Below are positions 1 through 7,811 of a stretch of 7,811 bases of DNA, piece by piece. The notes below the pieces were generated by a model, which saw only the letters and a list, made by a program, of their open reading frames with translations, did not search any database and was not told the DNA's origin. Source of the DNA: ZC4RG30 sp964396335 (GTDB taxonomy: Bacteria; Pseudomonadota; Gammaproteobacteria; Steroidobacterales; Steroidobacteraceae); the NCBI GenBank assembly GCA_964396335.1, contig CAYNEX010000123.1, positions 1 to 7,811 on the forward strand, in the 5' to 3' direction. Position numbers and translations under genes: made by a program. Each line of letters starts with the position of its first letter. Positions within the stretch are counted from its first letter, which is position 1.

Positions 1-875
1 TCCTGTTCTGCTTCCGCGAGCGCGAGGACCTGATGGACTGCTACGAGGCGGTCTCGGGCACGCGCATGCACGCCAACTACTACCGTCCGGGCGGCGTGCA
101 CCGCGACCTGCCCGACACCATGCCGAAGTACCAGCCCTCGCGCTGGCGCTCGAAGAAGGAAGTCGACCAGCTCAACGAGGCGCGCAGCGGCTCGATGCTC
201 GACTTCATCGAGGACTTCACCCGCCGTTTCCCGGCCTGCGTCGACGAGTACGAAACGCTGCTCACCGACAACCGCATCTGGAAGCAGCGCACGGTGAACA
301 TCGGCGTGGTTTCGCCCGAGCGGGCGATGGCGCTGGGTTTCTCCGGCCCGATGCTGCGCGGCTCGGGCATTGCCTGGGACCTGCGCAAGAAGCAGCCCTA
401 CGAGGTCTATGCCGACATGGACTTCGACATCCCGGTGGGTGTCAACGGCGACTGCTACGACCGCTACCTGGTGCGCATCGAGGAGATGCGCCAGTCCAAC
501 CGCATCATCCAGCAGTGCGTGAAGTGGCTGCGCGAGAACCCGGGCCCGGTGATGATCGACAACCGCAAGGTGCGCGCGCCGCGCCGCGAAGAGATGAAAG
601 ACGGGATGGAATCGCTGATCCACCACTTCAAGTTCTTCACCGAGGGCTACACCGTGCCGCCCGGCGAGACCTACGCCGCGGTCGAGGCGCCCAAGGGTGA
701 ATTCGGCGTCTACCTGGTGTCCGACGGCGCCAACAAGCCGTACCGGCTGCATTGCCGCGCGCCGGGCTTCGTGCACCTCTCGGCGCTGCCCGAGATGGTG
801 GAGGGCCACATGCTGGCCGACGTGGTGGCCGTGATCGGCACCCAGGACATCGTGTTCGGCGAGGTGGACCGGTGA
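1..875 (+). CDS. nuoD: NADH-quinone oxidoreductase subunit D (49-kDa type), 3' part; 5' end outside window
   Basis: NuoD lies in the peripheral arm of complex I at the membrane interface and, with NuoB and NuoH, forms the quinone-reduction chamber. It descends from the large subunit of [NiFe] hydrogenases. The window opens inside the gene: the first complete codon is at 3, and about 290 C-terminal residues remain of a family usually near 400. Visible family signatures are SGTRMHANYYRPGGV close to the window start, GFSGPMLRGSGIAWDLRK from about 336, GDCYDRYLVRIEEMRQSNR from about 447, and the classic C-terminus GTQDIVFGEVDR ending at the TGA at 873-875. The first ATG in view (33) is internal, because family-typical sequence (LFCFREREDL) continues upstream of it. 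The quinone-binding His and Tyr of the N-terminal domain lie outside the window. Whether NuoD is separate or fused to NuoC cannot be seen. The stop overlaps the GTG start of nuoE by 4 nt, implying translational coupling. Confidence 0.97.
   Translation, partial: LFCFREREDLMDCYEAVSGTRMHANYYRPGGVHRDLPDTMPKYQPSRWRSKKEVDQLNEARSGSMLDFIEDFTRRFPACVDEYETLLTDNRIWKQRTVNIGVVSPERAMALGFSGPMLRGSGIAWDLRKKQPYEVYADMDFDIPVGVNGDCYDRYLVRIEEMRQSNRIIQQCVKWLRENPGPVMIDNRKVRAPRREEMKDGMESLIHHFKFFTEGYTVPPGETYAAVEAPKGEFGVYLVSDGANKPYRLHCRAPGFVHLSALPEMVEGHMLADVVAVIGTQDIVFGEVDR
861..866 (+). promoter_or_regulatory. Shine-Dalgarno site for nuoE
   Basis: GAGGTG matches the 16S rRNA 3' end and lies 5 nt before the GTG at 872, inside the last codons of nuoD. 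It decides the nuoE start: the only in-frame ATG nearby (752) would extend the protein 40 residues into nuoD coding sequence with no family resemblance. Confidence 0.7.
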
Positions 876-1378
876 GCGCCCAGGTGACCGGCAAGGCGGC
901 CCTGCTCAACGAGCACACCCGCCACGAGATCGACGAATGGGTGGCGCGCTTCCCGGAAGGGCGCCAGCGTTCGGCCGTACTGTCGGCGCTGCGCTTCGCG
1001 CAGGAGCAGAACAACGGCTTCCTGACGCCCGACCTGATGGACGCGGTGGCCGAATACCTGAAGCTGCCGCCGATCCAGGTGTATGAGGTCGCCACCTTCT
1101 ACTCGATGTTCGAGACGAAGCCCTGCGGCCGCCACCATGTCAGCGTCTGCACCAACATCTCGTGCATGCTGAACGGCTCGGACGACATCGTCGCCTACAT
1201 CGAGAACAAGCTCGGCATCAAGACCGGCGAGAGCACGCCGGACGGCCGCATCTTCCTGAAGCGCGAGGAGGAATGCCTCGCAGCCTGCACCGGTGCGCCG
1301 ATGATGATGGTGGACCACGTCTATCACGAGTACCTCACGCCCGAGAAGGTCGATGAGGTCCTGGACAAGTTGAAGTAG
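872..1378 (+). CDS. nuoE: NADH-quinone oxidoreductase subunit E (24-kDa type, [2Fe-2S] N1a)
   Basis: NuoE is a thioredoxin-fold [2Fe-2S] protein of the NADH-dehydrogenase module. It binds NuoF and carries cluster N1a, which sits beside FMN but off the main electron path. Starting at GTG 872 the product is 168 residues, the normal family size. An N-terminal helical segment (about 10-65) is followed by the conserved PPIQVYEVATFYSMF stretch (66-80). The cluster ligands are complete: C93-x4-C98 (CTNISC) and C135-x3-C139 (CLAAC), the latter followed by the family motif TGAPMMMV. The GTG start shares four bases (GTGA) with the nuoD stop and has its own Shine-Dalgarno sequence. The TAG stop is 4 nt before nuoF. 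Nothing is truncated or unusual apart from the non-ATG start. Confidence 0.97.
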   Translation: MSAQVTGKAALLNEHTRHEIDEWVARFPEGRQRSAVLSALRFAQEQNNGFLTPDLMDAVAEYLKLPPIQVYEVATFYSMFETKPCGRHHVSVCTNISCMLNGSDDIVAYIENKLGIKTGESTPDGRIFLKREEECLAACTGAPMMMVDHVYHEYLTPEKVDEVLDKLK

Positions 1379-1382
1379 TCGC

Positions 1383-2689
<1,307 letters not shown>

Positions 2690-2693
<4 letters not shown>

Positions 2694-4873
2694 GCGCCGC
2701 GCCTCCGGTCGCCCCGGCCAGCGACACGGTCACCGTCACCGTCGACGGCGTGGCCGTCCAGGCCAGGAAGGGTGAGATGCTGATCCGCGTCACCGACGCC
2801 AACGGCGTCTACGTGCCGCGTTTCTGCTACCACGACAAGCTGCCCGTCGCGGCCAACTGCCGCATGTGCCTGGTCGAGGTCGAGAAGGCCCCCAAGCCGC
2901 TGCCCGCCTGCGCCACGCCGGTGATGGATGGCATGGTGGTGCACACCCGTTCGCCGAAGGCCATTGCCGCGCAGAAGGCGGTGATGGAATTCCTGCTGAT
3001 CAACCATCCGCTCGACTGCCCGATCTGCGACCAGGGCGGGGAGTGCGAGCTGCAGGACCTGGCGCTGGGATATGGCCGCGACGTCTCGCGCTATACCGAG
3101 CGCAAGCGCGTGGTGAAGGACAAGAACCTGGGGCCGCTGGTCTCCACCGACATGACGCGCTGCATCCACTGCACGCGCTGTGTGCGTTTCGGCCAGGAGA
3201 TCGCCGGTTTCCCCGAGCTCGGCACCAACAACCGCGGCGAGAACAACGAGATCGGCACCTATGTCGAGAAGAGCGTCGACCACGAGCTCTCCGGCAACAT
3301 CATCGACCTCTGTCCGGTCGGTGCGCTGAACAGCAAGCCGTTCCGCTACCGCGCGCGCGCCTGGGAAATGACCCAGGTGCCGCTGGTGTCGCCGCATGAC
3401 GGCCTCGGCACCAACCTGTTCGGCCATGTCTGGCGCGGACGGCTGATGCGCGTGGTGCCGCGCGCCAACGAATCCATCAACGAGTGCTGGATCTCCGACC
3501 GTGACCGCTTCTCCTACGAGGGCATCTACAGCCCCGACCGCCTGGTGAAGCCGATGGTGCGCGACGCGGACGGCACCTGGCTTGAAACCGACTGGCAGAC
3601 GGCGCTTGAAGCCGCCGCCAACGGCCTGAAGGCCGCCGGCGCCGATCGCCTCGGCGTGCTGGCCGGCGCCTCGGGCACGGTCGAGGAATACGCGCTGCTG
3701 GCGCAGCTTGCGGCGGGCCTCGGCACCGCCAACATCGACCATCGCCTGCGGCAGCTCGACTTCGCCGCCGATGCGGCCGATCCGGCGCTGCCGTCGCTGG
3801 GCGGCGCCATCGCCGAGGTCGACCACCTGCAGGCGCTGCTGGTGGTGGGCTCGAACCTGCGTCGCGAACTGCCGCTGCTGGCGCACCGCGTGCGCAAGGC
3901 CGCGGTGGCCGGCTGCAAGGTCAGCTTCCTGAACCCGGCGCAGTTCGAATACCTGTTCCCGGTGGCCGCGCACCTGGTCGAGCCGCCGGCCGCGCAGCTG
4001 GCACAGCTCAACGCGCTGCTGTCCGCCGCCGGCGCCGGCACCGTGGGCAGCGCGCTGGCCACGGTCACCGACGCGCACCGCGCCATCGTCGAGCAGCTGC
4101 GCGGCGCGCAGCGCAAGGCGATCTGGCTGGGTGCGCTGGCGCTGCGTCATCCGCAGTACTCCGCGCTGCGTACCGCCGTGATGCGCCTGGCCGAGGCCAC
4201 TGGTGCGCAGGTCGGCGTGCTGGCCGAAGGCGGCAACGCCGCCGGCGCGCACCTGGCCGGTGTGCTGCCACACCGCGCCGCCGGTGGCGTGTCGCGCGAC
4301 AAGGCCGGCCTGACCGCCGGCGCGATGCTGTCGCAGCCGCTCGATGCCTACCTGCTGTGGGACATGGAGCTGGCCGACACGCTGCATCCGAAGGCCGTCG
4401 AGACACTGCGTGCCGCGCGCTTCGTGGTCGCCGCCACGCCGTACGCCAGCGACGAGATCAAGTCGGTGGCGCATGTGCTGCTGCCGATCGGCACCTTCGC
4501 CGAGACCTCGGGCACCTACGTGAACCTCGAGGGCCAGTGGCAGAGCTTCGCGGGCGTGGCGCAGCCGGTGGGCGAGTCCCGTCCGGGCTGGAAGGTGCTG
4601 CGCGTGCTGGGCAACCTGCTCAACCTGCAGGGCTTCGATGCCATGTCTTCCGAAGAGGTGCGCGATGCACTGCGCACCCTGGTGGAACGCAATGCGCGGC
4701 CGCTGGCCACGCAGCCGGCGAACCTGATGCCGGTGTCCGATGGGCCGGTGACCGTGGTGGACGTGCCCATGTACCAGAGCGATGCCATCGTGCGCCGCTC
4801 GGCGCCGTTGCAGCGCACGCGCGAGGCGCGCAATTTCCGCCGCGTTTATGGTGAGGCGGGAGCCGGGGCATGA
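2690..4873 (+). CDS. nuoG: NADH-quinone oxidoreductase subunit G (75-kDa type; [2Fe-2S] N1b, [4Fe-4S] N4 and N5, no N7)
   Basis: NuoG is the largest peripheral-arm subunit and relays electrons from NuoF towards NuoI. It has 727 residues. A ferredoxin-like domain carries N1b on C46, C57, C60 and C74. Cluster N5 uses H106, C110, C113 and C119 (HPLDCPICDQGGEC). Cluster N4 uses C158, C161, C164 (CIHCTRC) and C208 (DLCPVG). The rest, about 225-690, is a molybdopterin-oxidoreductase-like domain that in this family carries no molybdenum cofactor. It includes NIDHRLRQ (348-355) and GTFAETSGTYVNLEGQWQSF (601-620). The extra N7 cluster found in E. coli and Thermus NuoG is absent: its three-Cys motif is replaced around VSPHDGLGTN (233-242), though C266 in NECWISDRDRF remains. 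At 727 residues it is shorter than the E. coli protein (~900). The middle of the C-terminal half is markedly alanine-rich, as expected of a GC-rich genome. Starts in an ATGA overlap with nuoF and ends in one with nuoH. Confidence 0.98.
4858..4862 (+). promoter_or_regulatory. Shine-Dalgarno site for nuoH
   Basis: GGGAG lies 7 nt before the ATG at 4870, inside the last codons of nuoG. It supports that start. An earlier in-frame ATG at 4782 would add 29 low-complexity Arg/Ala-rich residues read out of frame from nuoG, unlike any NuoH N-terminus. Confidence 0.55.
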
Positions 4874-5940
4874 TCGAGTTCTGGGAGAGTCTGCCGGTGT
4901 TCGTGCGGTCCACGGTGTGGATCCTCGCGGTCACCATCACGCTGATCCTGTGCGTGGCATACCTCACGCTGTGGGAGCGCAAGCTCATCGGCTGGATGCA
5001 GGTGCGCAAGGGTCCGAACCGCGTGCGCCTGCTGGGCATCCTGCCCGGCATGGGCCAGCCCTTCGCCGACGTGATCAAGCTGCTGATCAAGGAAGTGATC
5101 GTCCCGAAGCAGGCCAATGGCGTGCTGTTCCGGCTGGCGCCGGCGATCGCGCTGATCCCGGCCTTCGCGCTGTGGGCGGCGGTGCCGGTGGCGCCGGGCT
5201 TTGCCATCGCCGACATCGACGCCGGCCTGCTGTACATCCTCTCGCTCACCTCGGTGGGCGTGTACGGCGTGATCCTGGCCGGCTGGGCGTCGAACTCCAA
5301 GTACGCCTTCCTCGGCGCCATGCGTTCGGCGGCGCAGATCGTGGCCTACGAGATCGCCATGGGCTTTGCGCTGGTGGGCGTGCTGATGGCCGCGGGCAGC
5401 CTGAACCTCGGCACCATCGTCGAGCAGCAGTCCGGCGGGTTCCTGTCGTGGAACTGGTTCTGGCTGTTCCCGCTGTTCGTGGTCTATTTCATCTCGGGCG
5501 TGGCCGAGACCAACCGCGCGCCCTTCGACGTGGCCGAGGGCGAGTCGGAGATCGTGGCCGGCTTCCATGTCGAGTATTCCGGCGCGGGCTTCGCCATGTT
5601 CTTCCTCGCCGAATACGCCAACATGATCCTGATCTCGGCGCTGACGGCGGTGTTCTTCTTCGGCGGCTGGCTGAGCCCGCTGGACGGCTACGTGCCGGCC
5701 GACTCGGGGCTGTTCCAGGTCCCGGTGCTGGGCGCGCTGCTCGGCAACGGCACGCACTGGCTGGCACTGAAGATCTTCTTCTTCCTGACCGTGTTCCTGT
5801 GGCTGCGCGCGACCTTCCCGCGCTACCGCTATGACCAGATCATGCGGCTGGGCTGGAAGGCGCTGATCCCGGTGACCATCGTGTGGATCTTCGCCGAGAT
5901 GCTGATGGCCTATTTCAAGATCGGTCCGTGGAGCGCCTGA
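4870..5940 (+). CDS. nuoH: NADH-quinone oxidoreductase subunit H (ND1 type, membrane)
   Basis: NuoH is the inner-membrane subunit at the heel of complex I. It closes the quinone chamber under NuoB/NuoD and couples quinone reduction to proton movement. The product has 356 residues, with about eight hydrophobic segments beginning near residues 11-32 and ending near 330-350. Conserved cytoplasmic-face sequences are present: WERKLIGWMQVRKGPNRV (35-52), FADVIKLLIKE (65-75), and the acidic loop RAPFDVAEGESEIVAGF (216-232), with E223, E225 and E227 in the region linked to quinone binding and the charged axis. The ATG start overlaps the nuoG stop (ATGA, 4870-4873). The TGA stop shares one base with the nuoI start. 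Length and motifs are entirely typical, and I see no damage. Confidence 0.98.
   Translation: MIEFWESLPVFVRSTVWILAVTITLILCVAYLTLWERKLIGWMQVRKGPNRVRLLGILPGMGQPFADVIKLLIKEVIVPKQANGVLFRLAPAIALIPAFALWAAVPVAPGFAIADIDAGLLYILSLTSVGVYGVILAGWASNSKYAFLGAMRSAAQIVAYEIAMGFALVGVLMAAGSLNLGTIVEQQSGGFLSWNWFWLFPLFVVYFISGVAETNRAPFDVAEGESEIVAGFHVEYSGAGFAMFFLAEYANMILISALTAVFFFGGWLSPLDGYVPADSGLFQVPVLGALLGNGTHWLALKIFFFLTVFLWLRATFPRYRYDQIMRLGWKALIPVTIVWIFAEMLMAYFKIGPWSA
5930..5933 (+). promoter_or_regulatory. Shine-Dalgarno site for nuoI
   Basis: GGAG lies 6 nt upstream of the ATG at 5940. It favours that start over the in-frame ATG at 5883, which would add 19 residues read out of frame from the nuoH 3' end and has no support in the family. 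Confidence 0.55.
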
Positions 5941-6425
5941 TGTCCGTACGCAGTTTCCTGAAGACCTTCACGCTGTCCGAGATGCTCGTGGGCATGAGCG
6001 TCACGGCGCGCACGCTGTTCCGGCGCAAGGTCACGCTGGAGTACCCGGACGAGAAGACCCCGCAGTCGGTGCGCTACCGCGGCCTGCATGCGCTGCGCCG
6101 CTACCCGAACGGCGAAGAGCGCTGCATCGCGTGCAAGCTGTGCGAGGCCACCTGCCCGGCGCTGGCCATCACCATCGATTCCGATGTCAGTGCGGACGGC
6201 ACCCGCCGCACCACGCGCTACGACATCGACCTGTTCAAGTGCATCTACTGCGGCCTGTGCGAGGAAGCCTGCCCGGTGGACGCCATCGTCGAGACGCGCA
6301 TCCACGAGTACCACATGGAACATCCCGGCGAGAACATCATGTCGAAGGACAAGCTGCTGGCCGTGGGCGAGCGCTATGAAGCGATGATCAACGCCGACAA
6401 GGCCGCGGACGCGAAGTACCGCTGA
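5940..6425 (+). CDS. nuoI: NADH-quinone oxidoreductase subunit I (TYKY type, two [4Fe-4S] clusters N6a and N6b)
   Basis: NuoI is an 8Fe ferredoxin-type subunit that carries electrons from NuoG towards cluster N2 in NuoB. From ATG 5940 the product has 161 residues, normal for proteobacterial NuoI. The N-terminal amphipathic region (about 10-35) rests on the membrane, followed by the conserved YRGLHALRRYPNGEERC. Two CxxCxxCxxxCP motifs are intact: C62, C65, C68, C72 (CIACKLCEATCP) and C101, C104, C107, C111 (CIYCGLCEEACP). In this fold the last Cys of each motif ligates the other cluster. The C-terminal DAIVETRIHEYHMEHPGENIMSKDKLLAVGERYE is family-typical. The start codon shares a single base with the nuoH stop (TGATG). 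A 19-nt gap, the longest in the window, separates the stop from nuoJ. Confidence 0.98.
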   Translation: MSVRSFLKTFTLSEMLVGMSVTARTLFRRKVTLEYPDEKTPQSVRYRGLHALRRYPNGEERCIACKLCEATCPALAITIDSDVSADGTRRTTRYDIDLFKCIYCGLCEEACPVDAIVETRIHEYHMEHPGENIMSKDKLLAVGERYEAMINADKAADAKYR

Positions 6426-6430
6426 AGGAC

Positions 6431-6438
6431 GAGGGGAG
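6431..6438 (+). promoter_or_regulatory. Strong Shine-Dalgarno site for the TTG-initiated nuoJ
   Basis: GAGGGGAG lies 6 nt before TTG 6445 and fills much of the 19-nt nuoI-nuoJ gap. It decides the start of nuoJ, whose first in-frame ATG would be codon 66, inside the third membrane helix. Confidence 0.75.
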
Positions 6439-6444
6439 TAGAAC

Positions 6445-7053
6445 TTGCTGGTCCAGATCCTCTTCTACGCCTTCGCGCTGGTGCTGCTGGCAGCAGCCAT
6501 CGGCGTGATCGGGCTGAAGAACCCGGTGCACAGCGCGCTGTGCCTGGTGTTGACGTTCTTCTCGGCGGCGGCCATCTGGCTGCTGCTGGAGGCCGAATTC
6601 CTCGCCATCGTGCTGGTGCTGGTCTATGTCGGCGCCGTGATGGTGCTGTTCCTGTTCGTGGTCATGATGCTCGACGTGAACATCGAGGCCATGCGCAGCG
6701 GCTTCACGCGGCATTTCTGGCTGGGCATCGCCACCGCGCTGCTGGTGGTGGCCGAGATCGTCGGCGTCATCGTGGCCAGGGGCTTCGGTGGCGGCCTCGA
6801 CATGGGCGGCGGCTTCCAGCCGGCGGCCGCTGACGCCAGCAATACCACCGAACTGGGCGTGGCCCTCTACACCCGCTACCTGTACCCGTTCGAGCTGGCC
6901 GCGGTGCTGCTGCTGGTGGCCATCATCGCCGCCATCGTGCTGACGATGCGCCACCGTCGCGGCCTGAAGGTGCAGGACATCAGCGCCCAGGTGGCGGTGC
7001 GGCGCGAGGATCGCGTCCGGGTCCTGAAGATGCCGGCGGAGAAGGGCGAATGA
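6445..7053 (+). CDS. nuoJ: NADH-quinone oxidoreductase subunit J (ND6 type, membrane)
   Basis: NuoJ is a small inner-membrane subunit between NuoH and NuoK that helps transmit conformational and electrostatic coupling to the proton-pumping arm. It initiates at TTG 6445. Beginning there gives the normal first helix (LVQILFYAFALVLLAAAIGVIGL) and 202 residues. Five hydrophobic helices fall at roughly 3-24, 29-48, 53-76, 90-111 and 147-168. The third contains the family hallmark YVGAVMVLFLFVVMMLD (61-77), the stretch that forms a pi-bulge in solved structures. Acidic residues E49 and E51 precede it. A charged tail (about 169-202, rich in Arg/Lys) follows helix 5, so the protein is somewhat longer than the ~184-residue E. 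coli form. The stop overlaps the nuoK start (ATGA). Confidence 0.96.
   Translation: MLVQILFYAFALVLLAAAIGVIGLKNPVHSALCLVLTFFSAAAIWLLLEAEFLAIVLVLVYVGAVMVLFLFVVMMLDVNIEAMRSGFTRHFWLGIATALLVVAEIVGVIVARGFGGGLDMGGGFQPAAADASNTTELGVALYTRYLYPFELAAVLLLVAIIAAIVLTMRHRRGLKVQDISAQVAVRREDRVRVLKMPAEKGE
7038..7041 (+). promoter_or_regulatory. Shine-Dalgarno site for nuoK
   Basis: GGAG, within the purine-rich run GGAGAAGGG, lies 8 nt before ATG 7050 and supports that start at the ATGA overlap with nuoJ. Confidence 0.5.
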
Positions 7054-7355
7054 TCACGCTGCAACACCTGCTGGTGCTTTCGGGCCTGCTGTTCGCGATC
7101 GCGGTGGCCGGCATCTTCATCAACCGCAAGAACCTGATCCTGCTGCTGATGTGCGTGGAGCTGCTGCTGCTGGCCGCGAACATCAACTTCGTGGCGTTCT
7201 CGCGCTACCTGGGCAACATCGATGGCCAGGTCTTCGTGTTCTTCGTGCTGACGGTGGCGGCCGCCGAGGCGGCCATCGGACTTGCCATCCTGGTGGTCCT
7301 GTTCCGCCAGCGGCAGAGCATCAACGTGGCCGACATCGGCACGCTCAAGGGTTAA
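7050..7355 (+). CDS. nuoK: NADH-quinone oxidoreductase subunit K (ND4L type, membrane)
   Basis: NuoK is a three-helix inner-membrane subunit contributing to a proton channel beside NuoJ and NuoN. The product has 101 residues, matching the family's usual ~100. Helices lie at about 3-24, 28-51 and 60-84. The two membrane glutamates essential for pumping are present: E37 in MCVELLLLAANINFVAFS and E73 in TVAAAEAAIGLAI, equivalent to E36 and E72 of the E. coli protein. The cytoplasmic end finishes with LFRQRQSINVADIGTLKG. The ATG overlaps the nuoJ stop. The TAA stop at 7353-7355 is 4 nt before the nuoL start. No unusual feature is seen. Confidence 0.97.
   Translation: MITLQHLLVLSGLLFAIAVAGIFINRKNLILLLMCVELLLLAANINFVAFSRYLGNIDGQVFVFFVLTVAAAEAAIGLAILVVLFRQRQSINVADIGTLKG
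7347..7351 (+). promoter_or_regulatory. Shine-Dalgarno site for nuoL
   Basis: AAGGG at the end of nuoK lies 8 nt before GTG 7360. It supports the GTG start. The nearby ATG at 7355 opens only a four-codon frame (MTWA then stop) and cannot be the nuoL start. Confidence 0.5.
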
Positions 7356-7359
7356 TGAC

Positions 7360-7811
7360 GTGGGCCTGAATCCGAACCTGCTGCTTGCCATCCCGCTGCT
7401 GCCGCTGATCGCCGCCGCGATCGCCGGCCTCGGTGGCCGCTGGGTGGGCCGTGCCGGCAGCGCCGGCGTGACCATAGCCGGCGTGGCCATCTCCTGCCTG
7501 CTGTCGCTGCTGGTGCTCAAACAGGTCGCCTTCGACGGCGCCCCGGTGTTCAACGAGGCGGTCTACACCTGGCTGGTCTCCGACGGCATCCGCATGCAGG
7601 TCGGCTTCCTGGTCGACCCGCTGACCGCGATGATGATGGTGGTGGTCACCTTCGTGTCGCTGTGCGTGCACGTCTACACCATCGGCTACATGCGCGATGA
7701 CCCGGGCTTCACGCGCTTCTTCAGCTATATCAGCCTGTTCACCTTCTCGATGCTGATGCTGGTGATGGCCAACAACTTCATGCAGCTGTTCTTCGGCTGG
7801 GAAGCGGTGGG
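7360..7811 (+). CDS. nuoL: NADH-quinone oxidoreductase subunit L (ND5 type, antiporter-like), 5' part; 3' end outside window
   Basis: NuoL is the distal antiporter-like proton-pumping subunit of the membrane arm. Only about 150 of the ~610-680 residues usual for the family are in the window. From GTG 7360 the protein opens with a hydrophobic helix (LLLAIPLLPLIAAAIAGLGG, about 7-26), then a second helix (about 35-54) and a loop containing YTWLVSDGIRMQVGFLVDPLTAMMM, the conserved lead-in to the third helix. Next come YTIGYMRDDPGFTRFFSYISLFTFSMLMLVMANNFMQLFFGWEAV, where E148 in GWE is the conserved membrane glutamate (E144 in E. coli). The frame runs open to the window edge. No ATG lies in frame at the N-terminus; upstream codons run into the nuoK stop region without family-like sequence. 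Codon use matches the upstream genes. Confidence 0.96.
   Translation, partial: MGLNPNLLLAIPLLPLIAAAIAGLGGRWVGRAGSAGVTIAGVAISCLLSLLVLKQVAFDGAPVFNEAVYTWLVSDGIRMQVGFLVDPLTAMMMVVVTFVSLCVHVYTIGYMRDDPGFTRFFSYISLFTFSMLMLVMANNFMQLFFGWEAV

Noticed and set aside
752..871. A possible 40-residue N-terminal extension of NuoE from ATG 752.
   Set aside because: The extension is out-of-frame nuoD sequence (Arg/Gly-rich). GTG 872 has a Shine-Dalgarno sequence and gives the normal family length.
4846..5757. A 303-codon minus-strand frame opposite nuoH.
   Set aside because: Composition is His/Arg/Gln/Glu-rich, as expected from reverse-reading hydrophobic membrane codons. NuoH on the + strand is intact.
5883..5939. 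A possible 19-residue N-terminal extension of NuoI from ATG 5883.
   Set aside because: It would read nuoH's end out of frame. ATG 5940 has a GGAG at good spacing and yields the standard 161-residue NuoI.
6426..6444. The nuoI-nuoJ spacer considered as a promoter or terminator.
   Set aside because: Nineteen bases are too few for a -35/-10 promoter or a hairpin terminator, and the content is explained by the nuoJ ribosome-binding site.
7345..7671. A His-rich minus-strand frame (108 codons) that could look like a metal-binding protein.
   Set aside because: The His runs are the reverse complement of Met/Val codons (atgatgatggtggtggtc) in nuoL, so it is an antisense artefact.

Overview
This window is an interior slice of a bacterial nuo operon, which encodes the proton-pumping NADH:quinone oxidoreductase (respiratory complex I, NDH-1). 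All genes lie on the + strand in the canonical order nuoD (3' end), nuoE, nuoF, nuoG, nuoH, nuoI, nuoJ, nuoK, nuoL (5' end). The base composition is clearly GC-rich, with G/C-dominated third codon positions. The protein sequences suggest a non-enteric member of the Pseudomonadota, most likely gamma- or betaproteobacterial. The clues are a NuoG of 727 residues without the N7 cluster, the NuoG C-terminal pattern GTFAETSGTYVNLEGQWQSF, and the NuoF ESCGQCTPCREGTGW region. The genus cannot be named from sequence alone.

Layout: 1-875 is the C-terminal ~290 residues of NuoD, part of the quinone-side module. Positions 872-4873 hold the NADH-dehydrogenase module: NuoE with a [2Fe-2S] cluster, NuoF with FMN, the NADH site and a [4Fe-4S] cluster, and NuoG with one [2Fe-2S] and two [4Fe-4S] clusters. 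Positions 4870-5940 encode NuoH, the membrane subunit at the quinone chamber. Positions 5940-6425 encode NuoI, with two [4Fe-4S] clusters that pass electrons to the Q site. Positions 6445-7355 encode the small membrane subunits NuoJ and NuoK, and 7360 to the end is the N-terminal ~150 residues of the antiporter-like NuoL.

How they work together: NADH is oxidised at FMN in NuoF. Electrons then pass along the clusters in NuoF, NuoG and NuoI (the NuoE cluster sits off the main path) to quinone bound at the NuoB/NuoD/NuoH interface. The energy released drives proton translocation through NuoH, NuoJ, NuoK and NuoL and the antiporter-like subunits presumably encoded downstream (NuoM, NuoN). All cluster ligands and key glutamates I could check in the window are present, so the complex looks functional.

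The genes are packed very tightly. Four junctions are 4-nt start/stop overlaps, one is a 1-nt overlap, two are 4-nt gaps, and the longest gap is 19 nt. There is no intergenic stretch that could hold a conventional promoter or terminator, and I saw no tRNA, rRNA, mobile element, CRISPR array or repeat. I do not see an undescribed system here. It is an ordinary, intact housekeeping operon, and the findings below are modest points of start-site choice and subunit evolution.
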